This document shows, piece after piece, positions 42,001 through 52,515 of a stretch of 57,941 bases of DNA; the stretch's first letter is position 1, and every line of letters begins with the position of its first letter. This stretch comes from Phanerodontia chrysosporium (taxonomy: Eukaryota > Basidiomycota > Agaricomycetes > Polyporales > Phanerochaetaceae): contig MJGA01000069.1 of NCBI GenBank assembly GCA_001910725.1, positions 1-57,941 on the forward strand, in the 5' to 3' direction. The notes under the pieces were generated by a model. It saw nothing but the letters and a program-made list of their open reading frames with translations. It made no database searches and was not told the DNA's origin. Both the position numbers and the translations under genes were made by a program.

Positions 42001-42789
42001 TTACACGACCACTGCAAACGGATTCCTTCGCTCCTCTGCAACAGCCTTCCGTTTCCCCGCCCTCCGATTCCCAGTCCCCACCAGCGTCCCGCGCGGTGCC
42101 CCGGCGGCCCACTTCAACATCGCTTTTGTGTGCGACAGCCACACGACGTCCCGGCGGACGAGCTCCACTGTACGAGACTCGAACTCGCTCAGCCCACCGT
42201 GGGTATAAGCGAACGCGTCCGTATGAACGTAATCACAGAATGCATTCGCCATGTCCACGTCGTCCCATGGCTCCCCTGCACGATCTTCCAGGACGACCTG
42301 GCCCCAGTACGTCACCGCCGGCCTTCCGTCCTGGTCTTTGTGCCAGTTCTTGTGGTACCGCAGCGTCTGCTCCTGGCGTGCGCCGTCCGTCGTCGTACAG
42401 AACTCCCAGTGTTCCGCCACTTCGGGCGTGGAGCTGCGGTGTCCGGGCCGGCTGTCGACGTACGGCCTGCGGCGACCCTGCGACACCCAGTATGGCCGTG
42501 GGTTCGCGAGGCACATCTCGAGGATGTCGAGCACGCGCAGCTCGTCGTCCGTGAGTCGCAGATGCTTGTGCAGGAAGGCGTGGTCGAAGTGCACTTGCTC
42601 GCGCAGATGGCCGATCACGGACGCCATGTGGCGTGCGTCGTATGGACCCCACCGTGCCTCGTACGTGTCTAGCGGGAGCGGAACGTAGTCGATCTCGCGA
42701 GGAGGCTCGTAAGACGAGCTGGAAGCGAAGGAGGTAATGGAGTCTGTGGCTGCCCCAGCGCTTGCACCGGTACTCGCGGGGGCGGGCAT
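42001..42789 (-). CDS. Single-unit A-B repeat protein, family copy 4 (intact)
   Basis: A 262-aa single-exon frame. A Ser/Ala-rich leader (about 30 residues) precedes A: YVPLPLDTYEARWGPYDARHM (about 36-56) through LTDDELRVLDILEMCLANP. The middle has SQGRRRPYVDSRPG, matching the TAGRRRPNVIPDR of copy 2. B: AVTYWGQVVL, DVDMANAFCDYVHTDAF and LSEFESRTVELVRRDVVWL (about 165-230). The C-terminus is basic (NRRAGKRKAVAEERR), which could be a nuclear-localisation signal. One A-B unit only, like copy 2, with which it shares the linker; the two short members form a subfamily. No TM segment. Fully open frame. Confidence 0.72.
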   Translation of the reverse strand: MPAPASTGASAGAATDSITSFASSSSYEPPREIDYVPLPLDTYEARWGPYDARHMASVIGHLREQVHFDHAFLHKHLRLTDDELRVLDILEMCLANPRPYWVSQGRRRPYVDSRPGHRSSTPEVAEHWEFCTTTDGARQEQTLRYHKNWHKDQDGRPAVTYWGQVVLEDRAGEPWDDVDMANAFCDYVHTDAFAYTHGGLSEFESRTVELVRRDVVWLSHTKAMLKWAAGAPRGTLVGTGNRRAGKRKAVAEERRNPFAVVV

Positions 42790-43272
42790 CGCAGAGTAGT
42801 TTTCCGAAGGTCCCTCTCTAAGCCGTAACAGAGGTGGTATATGGCCGTATGCTAATGCGAAGAGCGATTGAAAGATCTCGTGCGGCTGCCAAGCGATGCC
42901 GATAAGGCGCGCGAGCGTGTCTCTTTATGTGGGGACCGCCAATAGCCACTCGACGGGATGTCGATCACGGCCACAGGTCAATGGGATGGTCACAGAACCC
43001 TTTGTCGGCTTGCAAAGTTTGCATACGCTTTGATATAATATGTGGCCACACACGTGCGCAATGGAGAAAGCCGTTGGGGAGGAAGAATAGTTACCACAGA
43101 TTAATGGACGAACGGATGCACTTCTGAGAAAAGCCACACTCAGAAAGACCAATTTTCCGAATGCAAAGCAGTGCGAAATTAGATTTTCTTTTGAGATCCT
43201 AGATACGAACGTGACGACGACTGCTCAAGGAGAAAAAAGGGAAAGCAACACGGGACGCCCACATTACCCAGT
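42790..43272. other. Intergenic region
   Basis: Between the minus-strand family copies 4 and 5. It holds the promoter of copy 4 and the 3' flank of copy 5. No gene was seen. Confidence 0.5.
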
Positions 43273-44454
43273 CTACAGATCATCAAAGCAGCCAGTCGAA
43301 GCCAAGAGCCAACGCTTAAGTCGATACAACGCGATACGCTCATACTTGAGGAGGAAGCCCCGCGCACGGATCACATCGCTTCTGCGGAAGTAGTCGTACG
43401 CGATGTTCACTGCGTTCAGCCGGTCGATGTAGTTCGCGGGTCGCGTGTTGTTTGAGAATAGGTGAGGCTCGTAGTAGATGGAGCGTTGCCCGCTTGCCAC
43501 GCCAGCGTATACCAGACGTGTCAGGCGGTACACGATCGGATTCACTGGGTCGGCGCCGAGCTCGCCACGAGGCGTGCTGTCCGGTGGGCCTTCCCATTCC
43601 TCGGGCCAGCCGCGCGGGAGAGCCCGTCTGTAGTACTGGCTGGAAGTAGGGGGCTTCCTAAGGCGGAGAGGCTTTCGTTTGATTGCACACGAAGTAGGGT
43701 TGCACACGTATGTCTTGAGCTTCCTGAGGGCGTCGGTTTGCTTATCCACCTTGCTGGCATCTGAGGTATCCTGGAGGCTGGCATACTGTTTCCATATTCC
43801 ATCGACCAGCATCACTGCCATGCGTACATCGCATGCACCCCACTTGGCGACAAAGTCGCGCTCTGACATAGCGTCTCAAGTGAACTGCGCGGAGATGGCC
43901 GCTGCACAACGCAAGAGCGTGAGCGTGGACAAGTCGGACGATCGGAGGTGACCGCACAGAGACGCAGCGCTGGTGAGATAGTCGCAGAGGAAGTTGACAG
44001 AGTTGATGCGCTGCCACGGGTTCTGGTCCTCGGTACCATTCTCGATGACTGTTGGTCGGTACCGCACGCCTTCATCGTCGCAGATAATGTCGTAGACGAC
44101 AGGTCGCCGCGCGGCGTTGTCTGCTGTAAGGACGGCTTGTGCCTGTGTTGGCGTCAGAGGCATCCAGGTTATGCTGGGGTCCTTTGGCAATCTGCGACGC
44201 TGAAGGGATGCTGGCTGAGTGTGATCCTGTGTTTGGGGGTATTGTCCGTTGCATAGGGCCTCAAGGGTCTGTTTCTCGGTGGGAGAGAGAACGATGACGT
44301 CCAGGAATAACTCTTGGTCTAGCTCACTGAGGACGTTCGTGACGTAAAACTCGAGGTCGTATTCGCCCCATTTCAGCGCAAGATTCTCCCTCGTGAGAGT
44401 CGCATATTTCGCGACCTCGTCTAGCAAGTGTTGGTTAGTTTCTGTAGAATCCAT
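43273..44454 (-). pseudogene. Two-unit A-B repeat protein, family copy 5, one in-frame stop
   Basis: Starts at ATG 44454. A1: YATLTRENLALKWGEYDLEFY and LSPTEKQTLEALCN. The linker is followed by B1: GVRYRPTVIENGTEDQNPW, QRINSVNFLCDYLTS and STLTLLRCAAAISAQFT. TGA (43878-43876) then interrupts exactly between B1 and A2. The same frame resumes with AMSERDFVAKWGACDVRMAVM (A2) and continues to B2: IYYEPHLFSNN, DRLNAVNIAYDYF and ERIALYRLKRWLL, ending at 43273. Total about 393 codons. It is more diverged from copy 1 than copy 3 is. ATAAAG at about 44511-44516 (minus strand) serves as a TATA-like box. Either a nonsense pseudogene or two half-length products separated at the unit border. Confidence 0.75.
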
Positions 44455-45875
44455 GGCGGTAGAGAAGATTGATGTTGACTAGAGCACATTTGGTTCCCCG
44501 AGCATCCGCTCTTTATTCTGGCTTGTCCTGTACCGGCCACAAAAGTCATGTGTCCATTGATAATGCATGGCTGGCCACTGCATGTGCCACTCAGCTGTAT
44601 GTCATGAATCAGAAATGACTGTCCGACGACGTACCTGAGTACCTGTGGCCCCTGCCAAAACCCTGGACGATGGTCATTTCGCGAGACGACCATTACTTTT
44701 ATGTGTACGTATCTATCATGGGCCACAAAATGCAGAAAGTAGCGGCTAGAGAAGGAATTAGAATACACGTGTATACCAGTCATCGGGGCGAACTTCAACG
44801 CTCTGACAAAATCGCAGCGAATACTGATGATTCTCTGCAGCTGTTGTCTCGTGCACACTCTGAGTGGATTTATTTTGGATTTCCAGTAGGCCGCTCCTCG
44901 GAGTTTGTCGCATGGTAGAGTCTCCTGGAATAATTGGCTTTACCAAATTACGATGACAGTAATGACAGAATGAGTGCGGCCCAGTCGATTGCGGTTAAGA
45001 CTGTACAAACTCGAGGTTCCGATTCCCCAGGAATCGGCTTACAGTTCGTATCAGGACGTCCCTCGCCACGTGGCCATAAGGCTTCGGCGTCTCTGTCCCT
45101 GCGCGTCTTCAATCCTTGCGTCCCCGCCTTCTCTGCATGCGTTCAGTCGTGCCATGTCCCCCTAGGCTGATTTTCTCTCTCAATGTTGCACCGTATATCC
45201 GTTATTATTTGTCTCCGCAGCAGATGGAAGTCCCATACCGCTCGCAGCGGACATGCCACCCGAGGTGACGCCAGAATGCCTGAGGTATTGGAAGCGCTCG
45301 ACAACATCCATTTAAAGATCAGAATTGCCAAGAATTCTTGTATCCAAAAATGGTATAAACGGGCTATTGGACCAATAACCCACAGTAGGAAATACCACAT
45401 TTGGCTACGAAGTGAGCATAAAAAGACTTCCGAGCCTACAGTGACCACCAGCGACGCATTAGCGCCCGCCGTCCATGGTTGCAAACGTCACAAACGTATC
45501 GAAACTGTGCTACTACACCTTCTTGCCAATACTCATAGCCCGGGAATCGGTCAGCGCGCGAAGCGAACTGCGCACAAGTTGGGAGCAGGAGTCGAACCCT
45601 AGACGCCCGAACGACGGAGGCGTGGGAATGCTAGGCACAAGCGCCGGGAGCAGCTCCTGCCGCATCGAGCAGACCGTCAAACTCGTCGCCCGAATCGCCG
45701 CCAACGTCGTCCAGCTCGACGTCTCCCTCAAAAGAACCCCAGCGGTGCGTACCTATGCCTCGGCGCTGCGCGTCTGCGAAAAAAACGGCGGAAAACGACT
45801 CTGGCGTTGTGTTGGATGCGCGGCGGGTGGACTGGATGTTGACACCTTGCGCTTTGTCTGCCCAGGTCGCCCAGC
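44455..45875. other. Intergenic region upstream of RPS0
   Basis: About 1.4 kb. The right end should contain the RPS0 promoter and 5' UTR. Frames such as 44421-44858 and 45143-45484 on the minus strand show no motif. A GTTCGA-containing stretch near 45589-45600 (minus strand) looks tRNA-like at first sight but does not fold correctly. Confidence 0.5.
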
Positions 45876-46142
45876 ATGTCGTCAAAACTCCCCTCCGTTC
45901 TCGCTGCCACTGATGAGGAGATCCAGCTCCTCCTTGCGGCCCAGTGCCACATCGGCACCAAGAACTGCGACAAGCAGATGGAGCCGTACGTCTGGAAGAG
46001 GAGGTCTGACGGTACGTCCTCGCGCATGCATCCCGCCACACTGTGCAGAGCCAGACGAGCCGTTGCGCGTCCGTAGGCATCCACATCATCAACATTGGCA
46101 AGACCTGGGAGAAGCTCGTTTTCGCTGCTCGCATCATTGCTG

Positions 46143-46173
<31 letters not shown>

Positions 46174-46865
46174 TTCGGCGCGCCCCTACGGCCACCGCGC
46201 GGTCCTCAAGTATGCTGCCAACACTGGTGCCCAGGCGATCGCGGGCCGCTTCACCCCCGGTAGCTTCACCAACTACATCACCCGCTCGTTCAAGGAGCCC
46301 CGCTTGATCGTCGTTACCGACCCCCGCGTCGACCACCAGGCGATCCGTGAGGCGTCCTACGTCAACATCCCCGTCATCGCCTTCTGCGACACCGATGCTC
46401 CCCTCAAGTTTGTTGATGTTGCTATCCCCACCAACAACAAGTCCCGTCACTCGATCGGTCTCATGTGGTGGCTCCTCTGCCGTGAGGTCCTCCGTCTCCG
46501 TGGCACCGTCCCCCGCACTTCCGATGGCTGGAACGTCATGGTTGACATGTTCTTCTACCGCGACCCCGAGGAAGTCGAGAAGCAGCAGCAGGAGGAGGCT
46601 CAGGCCAAGGCCCAGGCCGCTGCCGAGGAGCCCGTCACCGACTGGGCTGCCACCTCTGCCCCCGTTGGCGGTATCGACCCAACACTCGCTACCGAGGGTG
46701 GTACGTAGCGTCGCAATCTGAAATCCTGTGACTGTACTGATCAACTCTTTAGGCCTCGACTGGTCTGCCGAGCCCACTGCTCCTGGCACAACCGACTGGG
46801 CAGCTGAGCCCGCTGGCGCCAGCTGGGGCGCTGACGCGAACGCGGGTACCTCTGGCTGGGAATAA
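45876..46865 (+). CDS. RPS0: 40S ribosomal protein S0 (uS2)
   Basis: Exons 45876-46011, 46077-46700 and 46753-46865 give about 290 aa of the laminin-receptor-type uS2 protein, needed for late maturation of 40S subunits and 18S rRNA. Typical stretches: [108 protein letters not shown]. The C-terminus has the acidic/aromatic W-rich tail ([26 protein letters not shown]) found in eukaryotic RPSA proteins. Codon use is strongly biased to C-ending codons in exon 2, as expected of a highly expressed gene. All splice phases match. Confidence 0.97.
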
Positions 46866-47763
46866 GCGGTTGAGGGTATCGCTTTACACGACTATTCGCG
46901 CTCGTCGATATTGTTATGTTGCTCATTTGTTCCCGCCTCTGATCTCACTGCAATGGCCCGCCTTTTCCTCTCGAGACTCGAGCAGCCATATGTGCGATGC
47001 GTACGATGCTCAACACAGATTGTTTGGCCGGCAGCTGTACGCTAGGCAGGTGGCAGCGGGTTAGAGGTAATCTTTAATGAGACGGCAGACAGGTTGTTGT
47101 ATGACACATGTTGTATACTTATGGGCATTCTTCATGACCTTCTCGGGGCCACGCTTTGCTGGAATTGCTGTCGACAGAGTCCGCTCGTGCCTCATGGCTG
47201 TGAGACCTCATGTACCCTTGCACGCGTGTCTCCGCCGCTTGGGTCTGGAGGACATCAAAATATCGGGATTGATTTTGAATTCTCTCTTCGTGCCTCATCG
47301 TCTACAAAATCTCGCTCTCCGCTGCCATGCTGCTCCTCGGATAACAGGGCCGAGACCCGGCATCTGGCATCCACCTCTGCTCGACGTCCCAGTATCCGCC
47401 CGCGCGTTCTGGTATCCCTGTAGAATACCTGTCACGCCCGTAAGAGGCTGCTCGTCGTGTTCCATGCTTAGTTTGCAAATTCTGTGGATTCCTGCCGGCG
47501 TCTCGGGCGGCGAAGGCGATATCACAGCGACCATGCGGACCTCTAGCACCGGACCACACCTTCACTTGCGCAGAACAACGCAGACGGAGCAACGTGCACA
47601 CACCGGCTGATAACCTTTCTCGACATGCTGGCGCAAAAGGGATCATCGATGAGTCTAGGGCCGACGGTATATAACAGTCATCGCCGCAGAATCCTCTCTG
47701 CCCCTAGCCTCTGCCTCTTGACTCCTGCCTTTCCCCCACTACCCCTCTGACAAGCAAAAGAGA
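46866..47763. other. Intergenic region
   Basis: 3' flank of RPS0 and promoter of the glucosamine-6-phosphate deaminase gene, with TATATAA at 47668-47674 and a pyrimidine-rich leader after it. No gene was seen. Confidence 0.5.
47668..47674 (+). promoter_or_regulatory. TATA box of the glucosamine-6-phosphate deaminase gene
   Basis: TATATAA lies 96 nt upstream of the ATG at 47764, followed by a C/T-rich leader. Confidence 0.6.
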
Positions 47764-48882
47764 ATGCGTGCGTTGTCGTACATGCTCCGCAGCACAAGCC
47801 GTACTGACAGTGTACAGGTCTCATCATCCGCGACGATGCCGCTGCGGTCGGCGAGTACATTGGAAACTACATTGCCAAGCGGTGCGTTGCGAGCGCGGTC
47901 TCTTCGTATGCCTCCATGCTTACGTCCCTGCAGTATAAACGACTTCCAGCCGACTCCCGAGAGGCCGTTCGTGCTCGGCCTGCCAACTGGCTCATCACCT
48001 ATCCCGACTTACAAGCATCTCATTAAGCTCGTCAAGGCGGGAAAGCTCTCGTACGTGTTGTGCCGTAGTCCCTCAGTGCAGTGCGCTGACTTTCCTTACA
48101 GGTTCAAGAATGTCGTCACCTTCAACATGGACGAGTACGTCCAGCTGCCAGAGGACCACCCCGAGAGTTACCACACGTTCATGTTCCGTGAATTCTTCTC
48201 GCACAGTGCGTATGCTCCGTCTTACTGGTCTCCCTGACTGGCTGACCTATCCGCCACAGTCGACATCCCACCATCGCAGGTGAACATCCTGAACGGCAAC
48301 GCAAAGGACCTGATCGCAGAGTGCAACGCGTACGAGGCCAAGATCAAGTCGTACGGCGGCGTTGAGCTCTTCCTGGGCGGCATCGGCGAGGATGGGCACA
48401 TTGCGTTCAACGAGCCAGGCTCGTCGCTCCAGTCGCGCACCCGCATCAAGACACTCGCGTACGACACTATCCTTGCGAACGCGCGTTTCTTCGGGAACGA
48501 CATCTCGAAGGTGCCGCGCATGGCGCTCACTGTCGGTGTGCAGACGGTGCTCGACTCGCGCGAAGTCGTCGTCGTCGTCACCGGCCAGCGCAAGGCGCTC
48601 GCGCTGAGCCAGGCGATTGAGGGCGGCGTGAACCACCTGGTACGTGCTCTCGGGAACCTTGCATCCCCTTTCGCTGACATGCCGCCGTAGTGGACGCTGT
48701 CGGCTCTGCAGACGCACCCGTGGGCGCTCATCGTCGCGGACGAGGACGCCACGGCAGAACTCAAGGTCAAGACCGTCAAGTACTTCAAGTCGATCGAACG
48801 CGTGCAGGAGGAGGTCGAGGCGATGCATGCTCGGCTCAAGGACGACCCTGCCGAGCCCGAACAGGTCGGTAGCATGGAGTGA
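47764..48882 (+). CDS. Glucosamine-6-phosphate deaminase (isomerase)
   Basis: Converts glucosamine-6-phosphate to fructose-6-phosphate and ammonia in amino-sugar use. Six exons: 47764-47767, 47818-47881, 47934-48050, 48102-48205, 48260-48639 and 48691-48882. Exon 1 is only ATGC; splicing yields the canonical start [16 protein letters not shown]. Family motifs: [31 protein letters not shown] (catalytic Asp), [38 protein letters not shown] (catalytic [13 protein letters not shown] with His), [20 protein letters not shown] and [21 protein letters not shown]. The length, about 286 aa, and the C-terminal extension match fungal and animal enzymes. All active-site residues expected of the family are present. 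Confidence 0.93.
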
Positions 48883-49430
48883 AGCGAGAGCTCGTACTCA
48901 GACCCGTGCTGTCGGTAGAAACAAAATTGAACGTTGGACACTTGCAGACGCGACGCGGGTGTGAACGTGAGTGACGAATCATGAGAGCGACAGCCTGTCG
49001 GATGTACTGTATGGTTAGAGTGGATTAGATAGACATGGAACCATCATAGGTTGATTACGACAACATATAGATTTGTGGTCGCGAATATCGAAGTATGTCA
49101 AAACCCCGGGTATACGTACTGTAGAGTGCTAAGCTAACACGATGGTTTTCCTACATACTATCGGTGCTTCAACAACGTCTACTACAAAAAACCTTACCTC
49201 GTAAATCAAGTGTTAAATGCGTGCACTTACATCGGCTGTTTACACCTAGAGGCACGTGCTGGGTTACGTAACACCACGCGTCTGCCAAATATGGCAGGTC
49301 TTAATTACACGCGCGTCGCCGCGTCAGGTTTTGTTCGTCGACGTCGATCGTATTCCCTTCATCGTCTTCCACGGCGTCCGCGAGGCCACATTCTCTTCTT
49401 AAAAGCCCAGTTTTACGTTTTACGGAGATA
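48883..49430. other. Intergenic region
   Basis: 3' flank of the deaminase gene and 5' flank of RAD7. AT-rich; no gene or element seen. Confidence 0.5.
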
Positions 49431-51522
49431 ATGTCGCGCGCGAACAACGTTCGTGGGCCGACTTCGGCCCTCACGGAGTTCCTGAAGGTGCGTCGAGACT
49501 CCCCGGTTTTTGCGGTCTCCGCTGACAGATATTTCGCCCCCAGGAATCCGGAATCACACCCACTACAATTGCTAGGCGTGCGAGGACCCGCCAGGTTGAT
49601 GAGCCAGAGCCAGTTGCTGGGCCGTCGAGACGACAAGATGAGGACGAAGCAATGGAGGTGGCGGAGGATGAGGTGAGTCCCTGAATCGATACTCATCCCG
49701 CCTTGCATTGATCGTGCCTTAGCAACCTCACCCTGAAGAGCGAGAGTATAACTCGGATAACTTGGATGGTAGTGACGATGAACCTGTACAAAAGAAGCGC
49801 AAGATGAGCAAGGCTGCCGAAGCGAAGCTGAAGGCGCAGGCCAAGGCCAAAGCCAAGGCGAAGAAAGGCAAGAAGGGAGACGATGATGACTACAGTGACG
49901 ATGGGAGCGACGAAGATGCATATACTGCCCTTTCGAAGATGTGGAAGGATCAGGCTAAACCCGCGAACGGCAGCCTCATAGAGTGTGCCAAGTGCTCGAA
50001 AGAGTTCAGCGTGGTACGTCTCGCTCCTGCTGCCGTGAAGAGCTGAACCGCTGACGTCCGATAGACGCAGTACACTCGTCAGGCGCCAAACGGCGCTGGC
50101 TGGCTGTGCCATCCCTGCCTGAAGGCCTCAGGAGTCGACCCATTCAAGAAGCCTGCCGCGCCGCGCAAGCGCAAGCCTCTGACGGAGAAGCGTAATGTCA
50201 CCCATTTCGAGGAGCGCCGGCTCCCTAGCCTCGCGAACCTGTGCGTCAAAGTTATCAGCCAGCACATCGACGACGTCGAGGCCCTAGGCGACATCGGGTC
50301 AATGAATGTGGATCAGATTGCCAAGGCGATTGCGAAGGACCGTAGTCTGTGAGTACGCCGCACCCGTGTTCTGCCTCTGCGGCTCATATGGTACAGCACC
50401 CCAGAGAACGCTACACTGTTCTACGATGTGCAGAACACAAATTTGACCCTTTACGACGCTACCAGTAAGTCGTGTCTATGTTGGCGGAGACAAAATCATA
50501 ACCGCCCTCTGCAGGCCTTACACCACCGGCTCTGTGCACTCTTGCAGCGCTGAACCCGAATCTTACCTCTCTTCGCCTCGATTTCTGCGGACGAATGGAC
50601 AACAGTGTCATCGCCGCTTGGAGCACCTCATTGCCTGCGCTCAAACGCATAGAGCTTCTCGGCCCGTTCCTCGTTTATGCTTCGACATGGCAGACCTTCT
50701 TTGCCTCTCATCCTAACCTCACCGGCTTCCTCATAACACAATCACCGCGATTCGACCTGAGTTGCATGGAGAGCCTCGTCGAGAATTGCAAAAACCTCAC
50801 AGAGTTGCGTCTCAAGGAAGTCGGGCAACTCAAGGAAGACTTCTTACCGCATATTAAGAAGCTCGCAGGCCAGCTCACCTATCTCGACCTGAGCTGTCCT
50901 GGTGAACCCGAAGCAGTCTCATGTGACGCCTTGACGGACCTCGTAGCCGCCGTGGGTTCGGGACTGCGCCATCTCGACCTCTCGGGACACTTGCTACTCA
51001 GAGACGGATTCCTCTACCAGGGCTTGAAGCCGCACACGCATCAGCTCGAGACACTCGTACTCTCGCTCACGCCGGAGCTCACCGACGCGGGCGTCGCCGA
51101 GTTCTTCGACACGTGGACCGCGCCCCCGCTTGTGCACCTCGACCTGAGCCGGAACCACGAGCTCGCCGGCAAGGCGCTTGCGGCGCTCCTTGCACATTCG
51201 GGTGGCAAGCTCGAAACACTCAACCTCAATGGCTGGAAAGCCGTTCCTGAAGATGTCCTTGCGACGCTTGGCCCTCGCGCGCCCCATCTCCGCCGTGTGG
51301 ACCTCGGCTGGTGCCGCGAGGTCACGGACTGGACTGTCAAGGCCCTCGTGGAGGGATGCCCCGACCTCGCGGAGGTCAAGGTCTGGGGATGCCAACGTGT
51401 GACGGTGAACTGCCCCCGCAAGGTATGTTTTACTTTCAATTGCAGTTCCTGCGGCGGCGACTGATGTGTTTGTTCAGCGCGGTGTGACAGTGCTCGGTAT
51501 AGAGGCGCAGAACTACGTGTAG
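49431..51522 (+). CDS. RAD7: DNA repair protein RAD7 (LRR)
   Basis: Exons begin at ATG 49431 (MSRANNVRGPTSALTEFLK), with introns at about 49489, 49673, 50013, 50351, 50463 and 51424, ending at TAG 51520-51522. N-terminus: conserved start, ESGITPTTIARRARTR, an acidic stretch and a Lys/Ala-rich helix. Then a zinc-ribbon-like pair, ECAKCSKEF and GWLCHPC, as in Rad7 homologues, and FEERRLPSLANLCVKVIS. The rest is leucine-rich repeats: SLRLDFCGRMDN, LTELRLKEVGQLK, LTYLDLSCPGE, LRHLDLSGHLLL, LVHLDLSRNHELAG, LETLNLNGWKAV and LRRVDLGWCREVTDW. Rad7 acts with Rad16 in global-genome nucleotide-excision repair and as part of an E3 ubiquitin ligase. The C-terminus (VTVLGIEAQNYV) is intact. Confidence 0.9.
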
Positions 51523-52515
51523 CCCTCATTTGTTTGGATATTTCGGTCTAGATACCCTGCGTGTACGTTTATATGTCGTTCTATGTATGCTTATCTCTTT
51601 TAGGTCTGGCTTCGTGAGCGGGTATATGGACGTCTTCGGCTCGTCTCTGCTAGTCTCATACTCAGTCTGAGAAAGACCCTAAAAAATTCACTCGGGAAGG
51701 GTAACGTAGAGCGAGAGCAGCGTATTAGTTGATTTTCACACCTCTTGATGCCTCAGCCGATACAACCCCTTGGCAGGAGACGGCTTACAGCAGCTTAGGA
51801 TCAAAGGACGTTTCCAAGACCCGCAGCAGGTACGGAAACTGATCAAGAATCTCCGGGAACTTCCACGCTAATCATAGACCATCACAGAGATGCCTTAACC
51901 GCCTTTCCGTCTGGTTTAGACGCACTCAAGGCTGCTCAAGTACCGCGCTCGACAATATTGCTCTTCCCTTGCTTCGGGTGCTTCATGAGGGATGGAACGC
52001 TTGGTAGCTCGTCAGTTGACGTTCACGTGTATTCCACGTCCTTACTGAAAGCTTGGTCTTCAGTTCATCACTGAACTCCTGTATACCGGCGTTCGCTGGG
52101 ATCGCGCAGGTACTCAGCCTCTCCACAGGGCGGGAGGTATGCTGCATGAGTTTGTTCGCGGCATTCTAGGCGTGCATCGCGCAGTCTGGGCATTTTGTCC
52201 GTCCGTCCGCTTACTGTGCTGCAGCTGATCTAGTATCTGATCGATGTAACACTCCCGGACGGCTGCGCTAACGACCCCGGCCCAGCAAGTGACCTCATAC
52301 AAACCATTCCATCCATCGTCGCTTGGACATGTGTCTTCCGTTAGAACTACACGACTCTTCATCGCCCGACCGCGGCTCGGTCCCTGACAAGGGTCCTGGC
52401 GCTATGCGCGACGATACTCTGAGGTTGGTTTCAATTCACTGTGCTCTCTATATAAGATGCTGATTCGCAGTTCTAACAGACAGTGCTCTAGTTCTCTCTC
52501 TCTTCATCCACCAAG
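51523..52515. other. Intergenic region
   Basis: RAD7 3' flank and the promoter of the lectin-like gene, with TATATAA at 52449-52455. No gene was seen. Confidence 0.5.
52449..52455 (+). promoter_or_regulatory. TATA box of the lectin-like gene
   Basis: TATATAA in the context CTCTATATAAGATG lies 67 nt upstream of the ATG at 52516. Confidence 0.6.

Noticed and set aside
45588..45660. tRNA-like sequence on the minus strand (GGGTTCGACTCC)
   Set aside because: The T-arm stem does not pair around TTCGA and no 5' partner exists for the apparent acceptor strand GCTCCCA, so no cloverleaf forms.
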